Positions 16,873-25,874 of a DNA stretch of 64,000 nt are shown piece by piece. Below the pieces are notes generated by a model. The model was not told the origin of the DNA and made no database searches. It saw only the letters and a program-made list of their open reading frames with translations. Position 1 is the stretch's first letter. The number at the start of each line of letters is the position of its first letter. The translations under genes and the position numbers were made by a program. The DNA is from Hymenobacter sp. BRD128 (lineage in GTDB: Bacteria; Bacteroidota; Bacteroidia; Cytophagales; Hymenobacteraceae): assembly GCF_013256625.1 (NCBI RefSeq), contig NZ_CP053908.1, positions 558,001-622,000 on the forward strand, given 5' to 3'.

Positions 16873-18078
16873 CTACCGATACCCGGCTAGCCACTGCCGT
16901 ACCCCCGCCGCCACCCACGCGCCGGTGCTAAAACAGCCTTGCAGCAAGTAGCCGCCGGTGGGTGCTTCCCAGTCCAGCATCTCGCCGGCTACGAAGGTGC
17001 CGGGGCGGCGGCGCAGCATGAGGGCTTCAGTGACTTCCGCAAACGGTACGCCGCCCGCCGCCGAAATGGCCTCGGCCAATGGGCGCAGCCCGGCCACCGG
17101 AATAGGCAAGGCCGTGAGGCTAGCCACCAGGTCGGGCGCCGGGCCGGCCAGTTCGCGCAGCAGCGTGGGCACCGGTGGCTTCAGGCTAAAGGTACTGGCC
17201 AGGAAGGAGGCTAGCGAAGTGCCCGGCCGGCGCTGCGCCACGCGTCGCGCCAGCTCGATGGGCGCCAGGTCGGGCTTCAGGTTGAGGTGCAGCAGGGCAG
17301 GACTGCCCGCCGCCAGCGCGGCCCGCAGCTGGGGCGTGAGGGCATACACGGGCGTGCCCTCCAGGCCATAGTCGGTGAGCATAATTTCGCCGCGCACGGT
17401 GTGGCCGCCGCAGCTCAGGGCAATGTTTTTGAGCGGCGCGCGGCCCACTTTCTCTTTGAAAAAAGCGGACCACGGCACCTCGACGCCGCAGTTGGCCGGC
17501 TGCCAGGGCCGGCTCGACACGCCAAGGCTAGCCAGCAGCGATACCCAGCGGCCGTCGGAGCCGGTTTGGGGCCAGCTGGCGCCGCCCAGCGCCAGCACGG
17601 TAGCGGCGGGCGCCAGGGTAAATTCTTCGCCCGATGCTTCGTTTAAAAAACGCAGGCCGGTTTCGCCCGCGAAGCCTAGCCAGCGGTGGCGGGTGTGAAT
17701 TTCGACGCCCAGCGCAGCTAGCCGGCGCAGCCAGGCGCGCAGCAGGTCGGCGGGCTTGTGCTGAGCTGCGGGAAAGATGCGCCCGCTGGTGCCCACGAAC
17801 GTGGCAATGCCCAGGTCGGCGGCCCAGCGGCGCAGGTCGGCCGGAGAGAAGTACGTCAGCAACTGCCCGAAAAAGGGGCTAGCCGCGCCGTAGCGGCCGG
17901 CAAAGGCCGCCGCATCCTCGTTATTAGTAAGGTTGAAACCACCGTGGCCAGCTACCAGAAACTTGCGCCCCACGGTGGCTTTCTGCTCGAACACGCGGAC
18001 CCGCCGGCCGCTTTCGGCCAGGCGCTGGGCGGCTAGCAGGCCGGCCGGTCCGCCGCCAATAACTACAACTTCGGCCAT
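16873..18078 (-). CDS. HI0933/YhiN-like flavoprotein (TIGR03862-type)
   Basis: The 401-residue protein has an N-terminal FAD-binding Rossmann motif (VVIGGGPAGLLAAQRLAESG, with ARRVRVFE-type end near residue 31) and the family signature GRKFLVAGHGGFNLTN (about 38-53). A second nucleotide-contact motif, GEMLDWEAPTGGYLLQGC, is near the C-terminus (about 366-383). This is the HI0933/YhiN-like group of predicted NAD(P)/FAD oxidoreductases, probably cytoplasmic, with no settled substrate; some relatives were linked to tRNA or small-molecule oxidation. It is divergently arranged with the quinone oxidoreductase gene, 86 bp apart. The family call is firm and the reaction unknown. Confidence 0.88.
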   Translation of the reverse strand: MAEVVVIGGGPAGLLAAQRLAESGRRVRVFEQKATVGRKFLVAGHGGFNLTNNEDAAAFAGRYGAASPFFGQLLTYFSPADLRRWAADLGIATFVGTSGRIFPAAQHKPADLLRAWLRRLAALGVEIHTRHRWLGFAGETGLRFLNEASGEEFTLAPAATVLALGGASWPQTGSDGRWVSLLASLGVSSRPWQPANCGVEVPWSAFFKEKVGRAPLKNIALSCGGHTVRGEIMLTDYGLEGTPVYALTPQLRAALAAGSPALLHLNLKPDLAPIELARRVAQRRPGTSLASFLASTFSLKPPVPTLLRELAGPAPDLVASLTALPIPVAGLRPLAEAISAAGGVPFAEVTEALMLRRRPGTFVAGEMLDWEAPTGGYLLQGCFSTGAWVAAGVRQWLAGYR

Positions 18079-18135
18079 TGCGCAAGGTGCCCGCTTAGGC
18101 TGCGGGAATACAAAGAACGCACTGAGTGGTGCCGT

Positions 18136-18143
18136 TACCTTTG
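18136..18143 (+). promoter_or_regulatory. Promoter -7 box for the quinone oxidoreductase gene
   Basis: TACCTTTG matches the Bacteroidota -7 box TAnnTTTG and lies 21 bp before the ATG at 18165, giving a leader of about 15 nt. No clear -33 TTTG was found at the expected spacing. Confidence 0.6.
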
Positions 18144-18164
18144 CGGCCTTGTAGTCCTTAGCCT

Positions 18165-19151
18165 ATGAACCCGACCATGCAGGCGCTCGCCTTTACCCGC
18201 TTTGGTGGCCCCGACGTGCTCGAATATTTGACGCTGCCCGCGCCGGCGCTGCGGCCCGGCCACGTGCTGCTGCGCCCCGAGGCCATCGGGCTGAACTTTG
18301 CCGATGTGTACCGCCGCCTCGGCAACTACCACCTGGCGGGCGAGCCGCCCTACGTGCTGGGCTACGAGGCCGCCGGCACCATTGCCGCCGTGGCCGCCGA
18401 CGTGACGGAGTTTAGGGTGGGCCAGCGGGTGGCGGTGGCCGATGTGCCCCACACCAATGCCGAGCTGGTGCTGGCTCCGGCCACGCACCTCATTGCGGTG
18501 CCCGATGCGGTAAGTAGCCAGCAGGCGGCCGCGGTGCTGCTCCAGGGCCTTACTGCGCAGTACCTGGCTACCGACAGCTACGCGGTGGGGCCGGGCACGC
18601 TGGCCGTGGTGCACGCGGCAGCGGGGGGCGTGGGCCAGCTCCTGACGCAGTACGTGAAGCTCCGGGGTGGCACGGTTATCGGCCTCACCTCCAGCGCCGA
18701 AAAGGCCGCCGTGGCCCGCGCCGCCGGGGCCGACGAGGTGCTGCTTTATGCCGAAGACTGGGTAGCCGCCGTGCGCGCCTACCGCCCCCAGGGCCCGGCC
18801 GGGGCCGATGTGGTCTACGACTCGGTGGGTAGCACCGTGCCCGCTAGCCTGCAAGCGGTGCGCAGCGGTGGCGGCGCGGTCGTCTTCTACGGCATGGCCG
18901 GCGGCGACCCCGCCCCGGTAGACCCCCGCCAGCTCATGGACGAGTCGAAAACCCTGACTGGCGGTGACCTGTGGAGCTACCTCACCACGCCCGAAGAGCG
19001 CCGCCGCCGGGCCGCCGAACTCTTTGGGCTGCTGGCCGAGGGGCGGCTGCGCGTCAGTATTTCGCGCACCTTCGCCCTGCGCGAGGGCGCCGCCGCGCAC
19101 CGCCACCTCGAAAGCCGCCAAAGCACCGGCAAGCTGCTGCTGCTACCCTAG
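18165..19151 (+). CDS. NADPH:quinone oxidoreductase (zeta-crystallin-like MDR)
   Basis: The 328-residue enzyme is a medium-chain dehydrogenase/reductase without the zinc ligands of alcohol dehydrogenases. It shows the N-terminal GroES-like part (GLNFADVYRRLGNY, about 45-58), the substrate-side GYEAAGTI, and the NADP-binding VVHAAAGGVGQLLTQYVKL near residue 147. QOR-type enzymes reduce quinones or enones with NADPH. A second in-frame ATG (18177, MQALAF) is possible, but the promoter position allows the first. It is followed by the antiporter gene 42 bp downstream. Confidence 0.9.
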   Translation: MNPTMQALAFTRFGGPDVLEYLTLPAPALRPGHVLLRPEAIGLNFADVYRRLGNYHLAGEPPYVLGYEAAGTIAAVAADVTEFRVGQRVAVADVPHTNAELVLAPATHLIAVPDAVSSQQAAAVLLQGLTAQYLATDSYAVGPGTLAVVHAAAGGVGQLLTQYVKLRGGTVIGLTSSAEKAAVARAAGADEVLLYAEDWVAAVRAYRPQGPAGADVVYDSVGSTVPASLQAVRSGGGAVVFYGMAGGDPAPVDPRQLMDESKTLTGGDLWSYLTTPEERRRRAAELFGLLAEGRLRVSISRTFALREGAAAHRHLESRQSTGKLLLLP

Positions 19152-19193
19152 CCCCCAACAACGGTTCGCTAAACGGGGCCGTACCCTAGGGGC

Positions 19194-20396
19194 ATGACTT
19201 CCTACGGTATCCTCATCGGCCTGAGCCTGGCCGTTATTCTTTCGTATCTCTTCAACCTGGCCTCGCGGGCCACGCGGGTGCCGTCGGTGCTGCTACTGCT
19301 GCTCACGGGCATCGGGCTGCGGCAGTGGGCCGACTACCACAACTACAGCTTTCAGGTACCCAAAACGCTGCTCGAAATATTCGGCATCATCGGGCTGATA
19401 ATGATAGTGTTGGAAGGTGCGCTTGACCTGCGCCTGAGCCGCGATAAGGTGCCGCTCATCCGGCGCTCGTTTTTCGCGGCGGCGCTCATGCTGGTGGCCC
19501 AGGCGGCCGCCATTGGCGGGCTGCTGCACCTGTGGCTAGGGGCCAGCTGGCAAACCTGCCTGCTCAATGCCGTGCCGCTGGTGGTCATCAGCAGCGCCAT
19601 CGCCATCCCGAGCGTGGCCAACCTCACGGGTGAGAAGCAGGAGTTTATTGTCTACGAAAGTACGTTTTCCGACATCCTGGGCATTATGCTCTTCAACTTT
19701 GTCGACCAGGAAGACTTCTACCAGGGCCAGGGCCTGCTCACGTTCGGGCGCGGCGTGCTGCTGATAGTGCTCGTGGCCGTGTTCAGCACCGTGCTGCTGA
19801 GCTTTTTGCTGGGCCGCCTGCGCGAGCACGTCAAATTTTTCCTGCTTTTCGCCTTTCTTATTCTCATCTATAGCCTCGCCAAGCAATTGCACCTTTCCTC
19901 GCTGCTCTTGGTGCTGGCCTTCGGGCTAGCCGTAAACAATGCCGACTTGCTGCTGGGCTGGCTGCGGCTGCGCACCGGCTGGCGCGGCTTCACCGCCGAA
20001 GACCTGGCGCCCGATGTGCACCAGCTCAAGAGCATCACGGCCGAGTCGGCGTTTCTGATTCGCACGTTTTTCTTTCTGCTGTTCGGCTACTCCATCACCC
20101 TGGCTAGCCTCATCAGCTGGCAGCTGGTGGGGCAGGGGCTGCTAATAGTGGCCGTGCTCACGGCGCTGCGCTTTCTCTACCTGCGCTACGTGGCCCGCAC
20201 CGACCTGCTGCCCGAGCTGTTTATCGCGCCCAAAGGCCTCATTACGGTGCTGCTTTTCTATAGCATTCCGGCCCAGCACGTGCTCGGCGACGTGAGCGAG
20301 AATATCCTGTTCGTAGTCATCCTGCTCACTAGTTTACTGATGATGGTGGGCTTAATAATCAGCCACCAGAAGCCCACCGAGGCGATTGAGTTTTAA
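19194..20396 (+). CDS. CPA1-type cation:proton antiporter
   Basis: The 400-residue integral membrane protein has about 11-12 hydrophobic segments and the Na+/H+ exchanger fold. The start SYGILIGLSLAVILSYLFNL is typical, TRVPSVLLLLLTGIGLR matches the second helix, and the segment FIVYESTFSDILGIMLFNFV holds the acidic residues expected in the ion-binding helix. There is no RCK or UspA extension. It probably exchanges Na+ or K+ for protons across the inner membrane. Same strand as the quinone oxidoreductase, 42 bp after it, so an operon is possible. It ends convergently with the ClC gene 25 bp away. Confidence 0.86.
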   Translation: MTSYGILIGLSLAVILSYLFNLASRATRVPSVLLLLLTGIGLRQWADYHNYSFQVPKTLLEIFGIIGLIMIVLEGALDLRLSRDKVPLIRRSFFAAALMLVAQAAAIGGLLHLWLGASWQTCLLNAVPLVVISSAIAIPSVANLTGEKQEFIVYESTFSDILGIMLFNFVDQEDFYQGQGLLTFGRGVLLIVLVAVFSTVLLSFLLGRLREHVKFFLLFAFLILIYSLAKQLHLSSLLLVLAFGLAVNNADLLLGWLRLRTGWRGFTAEDLAPDVHQLKSITAESAFLIRTFFFLLFGYSITLASLISWQLVGQGLLIVAVLTALRFLYLRYVARTDLLPELFIAPKGLITVLLFYSIPAQHVLGDVSENILFVVILLTSLLMMVGLIISHQKPTEAIEF

Positions 20397-20421
20397 GCGC
20401 TCAAACGGCACTTCGTTAGCC

Positions 20422-22212
20422 TCACACCTGGCCTTCCTCAATCAGCTCGCGGCGGTATCTGGCCAGGATGGCGGCTTTCACGATGAAGCCCAAGTAGTTG
20501 CCGTCGTCGTCGCACACGGGCAGGGCGGCACTATCGGTGCGCTCCAGCACATCGAGGCAGTGCTCGACGCTATCGGTGGCGTGGATAACGGCCGCTGGTG
20601 GGCGCATCAACTCGCTGAGCTTGATAGTAGTGTAGTGGGCGCCGTCGAAGAGCGTGTCGCGCACCATGTCGAGCGTGATAATACCGCGTAGCTTGCCGCC
20701 CTGGCCCACCACCGGAAACACATTGCGGTGCGCGTGCCGAAACACATCGACCAGCTCGCCGAGCGTGGCGCTGGGGCGCAGCGCCAGAAAATCGGTGTCG
20801 AGCAGGCGGTGCAGGTCGAGGCGCGAGAGCAGGTCGCGGTCGCGGTTGGCATACACGTCCACGCCCTTCAGGGTGAGCTTGCGGGTATACACTGAGTAGG
20901 GCTCGAAGTGCTTGGTAATGAGGTACGAAAAGCTCGTCACGAACATCAGCGGCACAAACAGCGCGTAGCCGCCCGTGATTTCGGCAATCAGAAAGATGGC
21001 CGTGAGCGGTGCGTGCACCACGCCCGCCAGCACGCCGGCCATGCCCAGCACCACGAAGTGCACCTCCGGAATGGCCACCAGCCCGGTGAGGTTCACGAGG
21101 CGCGCAAACAAAAAGCCGCCCAGCGCCCCGGCCACCAGCGACGAGCCAAACATGCCACCGTTGCCGCCCGCGCCTACCGTCACGCTCGTGGCCACCACCT
21201 TCATCATCATCGTGAAAAAAACCAGGATGAGCAGCAGCCACACGTTATTGTCGCCATATACCGAGAAGAGGCTGTCGTCGGTTAGGGCCTGGGCATTGCC
21301 AGCCAGCAGCTTCTCTACCACCGTGGTGTAGCCCTCGCCGTAGAGCGGCGGAAACAGGAAAATGAGCAGGCCCAGCGCCGTGCCGCCCAGCAGCACCTTC
21401 TGCCAGCGCAGCCCCGGCCAGCGCTCCCAGAAATGGTCGAACCAGTGGTAGGTCCGAATCATGTACACCGAGAGCAGCGCCGTGAGCAGCCCCAGCACCG
21501 CGTAAAACGGCACCGTATTTACCACCCACGAATTGGTAATGAGCGCGAAAGGCTGGCCGGCGTACAGGGCCTTCGATACCACCGTGGCCGTGGCCGACGA
21601 AATGAGGAGCGGAATAAAATACTGTGCCGGTAGCTCCAGCAAAATGGCCTCCACGGCAAACAGCACACCCGCGATGGGCGCGTTGAAGATGGCCGCCACG
21701 CCCGCCGCCGCCCCGCAGCCCGTGAGCAGGCGCCGCCGCCGCCGGCCGGCCCGCAGCACCCTAGCCGCATTGGAGCCAATAGCCGCGCCCGTCACCGAAA
21801 TCGGGGCCTCGGTACCGGCCGAGCCTCCAAACGATACCGTCAGAAACGCCGTAATGAGCTGCGAGTACAGCTTGGAGCGCGGCACGATGGCATTTTCGCG
21901 GGCCGTGTTGTAGATGATGGGGCCGATGCCCCGGCCCAGGTTGCCGTGTAGCAAGTATTTAGTTACCAGCACCGTGAGCGTGATGCCGATAATCGGGTAA
22001 ATCGAGAGCGCAAATACCCGGTTGGGCTCCGTTACGGCCTGCGCCAGGCGGGCCTGCTGCCAGTGCACGGCCGTTTTCAGCGCCACGGCGGCCAGCCCCG
22101 CCAGCACGCCCACCAGCCCCGCCAGCCACACCACGTACACCCGTTCGCTCACGTGGCGCAGGCGCCACAGCAAGAAGGGGTTGAGCAGGCGGTGAATAAG
22201 GCTTTTTTGCAT
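20422..22212 (-). CDS. ClC-type chloride channel/transporter with two CBS domains
   Basis: The 596-residue protein has the ClC membrane core (about 15-440) and a C-terminal pair of CBS domains (about 455-590, FPVVGQGGKLRGIITLD) that in relatives bind adenine nucleotides. The filter motif GSAGTEAPIS carries the gating glutamate, although the usual GxEGP reads GTEAP, and the first filter motif reads GRGIGP rather than GSGIP. That variation leaves open whether it moves chloride, fluoride or another anion. I chose the ATG at 22212 (MQKSLIHR); the 12 residues before it in the longer frame have no support. No partner gene is evident. Confidence 0.88.
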   Translation of the reverse strand: MQKSLIHRLLNPFLLWRLRHVSERVYVVWLAGLVGVLAGLAAVALKTAVHWQQARLAQAVTEPNRVFALSIYPIIGITLTVLVTKYLLHGNLGRGIGPIIYNTARENAIVPRSKLYSQLITAFLTVSFGGSAGTEAPISVTGAAIGSNAARVLRAGRRRRRLLTGCGAAAGVAAIFNAPIAGVLFAVEAILLELPAQYFIPLLISSATATVVSKALYAGQPFALITNSWVVNTVPFYAVLGLLTALLSVYMIRTYHWFDHFWERWPGLRWQKVLLGGTALGLLIFLFPPLYGEGYTTVVEKLLAGNAQALTDDSLFSVYGDNNVWLLLILVFFTMMMKVVATSVTVGAGGNGGMFGSSLVAGALGGFLFARLVNLTGLVAIPEVHFVVLGMAGVLAGVVHAPLTAIFLIAEITGGYALFVPLMFVTSFSYLITKHFEPYSVYTRKLTLKGVDVYANRDRDLLSRLDLHRLLDTDFLALRPSATLGELVDVFRHAHRNVFPVVGQGGKLRGIITLDMVRDTLFDGAHYTTIKLSELMRPPAAVIHATDSVEHCLDVLERTDSAALPVCDDDGNYLGFIVKAAILARYRRELIEEGQV

Positions 22213-22311
22213 AGCGGCGGAGTGGCTAGCCACTGAAGTAAGACGCAACGCGAAGGCTGAACGTTGTAAATAACTCGGTTTTTTGCCTAGCCAGTGCGCA
22301 CCGCAAAAACC

Positions 22312-25307
22312 TTACCGCGCGCAAATGCCCCGGTAGGGGCAGTACTCGCACTTGGCCAGGTCGTCAGTTTTGCGGATGGGCTCGGCGGGGTCCAGCATGC
22401 GCCGGGCCAGGCGGGCTATCAGCGTGGCGCTAGCCCGCAAAAAGTCGGGTTCGCCGGTGCCTTCGGTGATGAAGTCGAGTGGCGCCGAGAGCAGCCCCTC
22501 GTCAATTTTGCGCAGGCTCATAATGGCCGCTTCCGAGCCGGGCGGCGCGGGGTTAAGCGCGTCGCTTTCCAGCATAAAGCGGTAGAGCCAGAGCTGGCGC
22601 ACCTTATCAGCCCCCGACGAGCTTTCGGCCAACAGGCGCTCCACGGTGTCGGCCGGGCTGAGCGGTTTCTGGCTGCCGCGCAGGTTCAGCTCGCGGCGCT
22701 CCACGAGGCCGGTTTTGTAATCGACCACGCGGCGGCGGCCGTCGGGCAGCGCGTCGATGCGGTCGGCCCGCCCGAAGATGCGCACTGCCAGCGGCGCCGC
22801 CTCGCCCGGCAGGTCGGCAAAAACGGTGGCAGCCATCGGTGTTTCCTGGGCCGCGATGCGCAGCGGCAGTACGCCCGGCTGGCCCGGCAGGCTCTCCAGG
22901 TACTTGCGAATGAGGCGCACCGCCACCTGGCCCAGCACGTGGTTGAGGCCGTCGTCGGGGCGGGCCTGGCGGTCCTTCTCTTCCTGGCGCAGCTGGCGAT
23001 GCACCTCGGCGGGTACTTTTTTGAGCAGTTCGGGCAGGTCGGCAGCAGTGAGGTCGCGTTTCTCCACTTCAAAGGGCTTCAGCAATTGCTCCAGCGCATC
23101 GTGCACCACGGTGCCAAAGCCATCGGCCCCGAGCGCCTCTTCCACCTCCTCATTCTCCTGAAAGCGGGCTAGCCGCGAGAAGTAGAATTTGAGCGAGCAG
23201 GCCAGGTATTCGTTCAGGGCCGAGGGCGAGAGGCCACGCTCCAGCACGCCGCGCAGGCCGGCCAGCATCGGGCCGTCTTTGGCCAGTACCAGGTCGCCGC
23301 GTAGCTCGTCGCCACTCGGGGCGGCTAGCCCGGCCGGTACTTGCACCGTCTGGTCTTCCAGCACCAAATCGGGGTTTTGCGCTGCCAGGTCAAACTCCAG
23401 CTGCCGCAAAAAGCGGCTGCGCTCGCCGGTGCGCACGCCCTCGGCGCCGGGCAGCACGTGCACCAAATCGACGCGCCCGGCGCGCTGCAAGAGCCGCCAG
23501 AAATTGTAGGCCGCGTTCGCCTCGGCGTCGGCGTAGGTGGGCAGCTTATACTCGGCCAGCACATCATACGGAAACAGCGACTGCTGGCGCTTGGGCGCGG
23601 GCAGCGTGTTCTCATTGCAGCTCAAGATGATAACGTGGTCGAAATCGAGCGCGCGGGTTTCGAGCAAGCCCATTATCTGCACCTGGGCCAGCGGCTCGCC
23701 GGCAAAGGGCAGGCGCGTGCGCCGCATCTGGTCGTAGAGAAAGCGCCGAAACGAGCGCACGCTCAGGCGCTGCTCGCGGCAATCGAAGGCCGTGGCGAGC
23801 TGCCGCACCAGCGTGTAAAACAGGTACAGGTATTCGGCCTCGATGGCCGTGTGGTCGTGCTCGTACACCCGCTTGAGCAGGTCAATCAGGGTGTAGCAGG
23901 CCTTGATGATAGTATCACAGTTGTCCCAGGTCTTAAACAGCGCCTCAATGAGCGGGTGGCCGTGGCCCAGCCGCAGCAGCTCGGTGGCGGGCAGCAGCAC
24001 CAGGTGCTTTTTCACAATCTCCTGGCAGATAGTATCGAGCAGCCGGTGGTACTGCGGCTCATTGGCCTGCGTATCCTGCCACTGCTGGTAGCGCCGCAAA
24101 AACGGGTGCGCCAGCAGCTTGCTCACGGCCAGGTGGTGGTACTTGGGCACGCCGTAGTCGCGGCCGGCCTCGCCCTCTCGAATACCCGTCAGGTGCACCT
24201 CAAACAGTAAATCGACGAGGTTGAACAAGGCCGTGCTCTGGAAGCTCAGGCCCATCGTCACGTTAAAGTCGGGCACCAGGCTAGCCGGCGGCAGGCCGTG
24301 CAGCACCGGCAGCAGCAGGGTTTCGTCGGGCAGCACCACGGCCACGGTGGCGGCGGGGTTGCGTTGGCGCGCCTCAGCCAGCAGCTGGCCGGCCAGCTTG
24401 CCCTGCATGCTGGCATTGGCCACCCCGAGTAGCCGGATGTGGTGCGGCCGGCCGCGCAGGTGCTCCTGGTAGGTGAACGTGTCGAGCGGCAGATTCCACT
24501 GCCGCCAGTAGCGGCGCAGGGCCTGGCCGGCGCGGTTAGGCGAAGCTTCTTCTAAGTAAAACGGGTCGCCGTCGAAGTACAAATCGGCCAGGCTCCGGCT
24601 GCGCAGCAGACTGATAAACGTTTCCTCGGCCTTACTCAGCCCGCCCAGGCCCACGAAGACGTGGCGGGGGGCAGCGCTTTTTTTACGTCGGCCAGCTCGC
24701 GGCGCAGGCCCTGCACGGCGCGGCGGTAGGCTAGCCCGGGGTAGGCGAGGTGCTCTTTTTTGAGGCGCGCCTTAAAGCGCAGGTACACTTTGTGCAGCTG
24801 CCCCCAAAAGCCAAAGTAGCGGTCGAGACCGGTGGTTTTCTGCTCCGGGTCGAGCTGCCAGCGCTCCAGTGCCTTGGCCTCGGCCAGGTACTCGAAAATG
24901 GATTTGGTATCGGCCAGGTGCTGGTCGAGGGTCGAAAAGTCTTGCAGCAGCAGCCCGCCCCAGCCCACAAAGTGGTCGAACTGCAAATCGGGGTCGATAT
25001 GCTTGAAAATATCGAACAGCAGCAGCTGCAAGGCAATCGGCTCTTCGACCTGCACGCCGGCGCGCTCCACCAAGTAGTCTTCCATGGCCGCGATGCGCGG
25101 CGCCCACAGTGCCTGGCCTTCGGGCGTGGCCAGGGCCAGCTCATTTTTGAGGTACACCACGGCGCGGCGCGTGGGCACAATCACGACCAGCTCGGAAAGC
25201 GCATCGACATCGTGGCTAGCCAGCAGCTCCTGGGCCACTTCGGCCAGAAAGGAGCGGGACGTAGCCGGGGCCGCCACCGGCGCGGCCAGGGTAGGGGAGG
25301 GCAGCAT
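22312..25307 (-). pseudogene. AddB-like PD-(D/E)XK nuclease/helicase-fold protein, frameshifted
   Basis: Two overlapping frames together encode one protein of about 1000 residues. The upstream part (25307-24636, start MLPSPTLAAP) is the N-terminal UvrD-like fold with VVIVPTRRAVVYLKNEL. The downstream part (24654-22312) contains RALDFDHVIILSCNENTLP, a RecB-type nuclease motif (GRADRID then RRVVDYKTG) and a Cys pattern ending CEYCPYRGIC that suggests an iron-sulfur cluster, as in AddB. The frame changes by -1 where the minus strand reads GTA AAA AAA GCG, followed by six C (24666-24671). A -1 slip at this A7 would join the frames. Sequencing error, mutation and recoding are all possible. AddB-type proteins process double-strand breaks. 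Confidence 0.8.
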
Positions 25308-25313
25308 ACTACC

Positions 25314-25321
25314 CAAAGATA
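25314..25321 (-). promoter_or_regulatory. Promoter -7 box for the AddB-like gene
   Basis: The minus strand reads TATCTTTG, a full match to TAnnTTTG, ending 7 bases before the ATG at 25307. Transcription would start at or next to the start codon, which predicts a leaderless or near-leaderless mRNA. Confidence 0.6.
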
Positions 25322-25541
25322 GGGCCGCGGTCCCCGGCCCCGGCGGCACTTAGGAAGCCGGCCAGCGCATTCAATAAGCCAGCCCGGCCATTCGCATGAA
25401 ATTGTGGGTGCCGTGCGGCGTTTGGCTGACATTTGAAGCGGACATCGGGCTAGCTATGCCCCGGCAAAAGGCAGCTGAGTTGCTTGGCGCTGGTTGCTGG
25501 CTCGCTGTTGCTATCTCAACCTTCTTCTTCTAACTACTGCT

Positions 25542-25736
25542 ATGAAACATGTTTCTTCTTCCACGCTGCTCACCGACCGGGCCGAGCCCCAGTTGTTGAA
25601 CAGCGGGTGCGCGGGCTGTTGGGCAGCCGGCTACTGTGCCGCCTGCCTGCCGCTCAGCCTGCAAGCCCCGGCGGCCTGTCCGCTCAACCCCTGCCCTGGT
25701 GCCCCGCGCCCGGCCAGCGAAGTTGCGCGGTACTAA
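25542..25736 (+). CDS. Small CxxC-rich peptide, function unknown
   Basis: The 64-residue product starts MKHVSSSTLLTDRAEPQLL and then carries GCAGCWAAGYCAAC (Cys at 24, 27, 33 and 36), a CxxC-x5-CxxC pattern, followed by CPLNPC near residue 50. It has no signal peptide in this reading. A paired CxxC pattern often holds zinc; six cysteines in a short peptide could also be a modified peptide precursor. The frame ends before a strong hairpin terminator (25755-25797), so a dedicated transcript is plausible. No modification enzyme or transporter is adjacent. An upstream TTG start at 25494 is less likely. I cannot exclude a chance frame. Confidence 0.45.
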   Translation: MKHVSSSTLLTDRAEPQLLNSGCAGCWAAGYCAACLPLSLQAPAACPLNPCPGAPRPASEVARY

Positions 25737-25754
25737 CCAAGCCGCCCCGCCAAG

Positions 25755-25797
25755 AAAAGCCGTCGGGCTGCGCACTGCGCGGCTCGACGGCTTTTTT
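25755..25797 (+). terminator. Terminator after the CxxC peptide gene
   Basis: AGCCGTCG (25758-25765) pairs with CGACGGCT (25785-25792), with an inner GCGC/GCGC stem, followed by TTTTTT. It lies 20 bp past the peptide stop and before the PIG-L gene, which argues for a separate small transcript here. Confidence 0.8.
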
Positions 25798-25874
25798 GCG
25801 AATGGCCCCATCCCAAAGGTGCCTCGCCAGTCCGGCTAGCCGGTAACTTCACGGCCCAAACTGGTTTGCTGTTT

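Noticed and set aside
20570..21241. Antisense-looking 223-residue frame in the ClC gene
   Set aside because: Same strand, alternative frame of the ClC gene, Arg/Gly/Ala-rich and without motifs.
25484..25846. 120-residue frame overlapping the CxxC peptide
   Set aside because: Runs through the terminator hairpin and lacks a sensible start; the shorter Cys-rich frame fits better.
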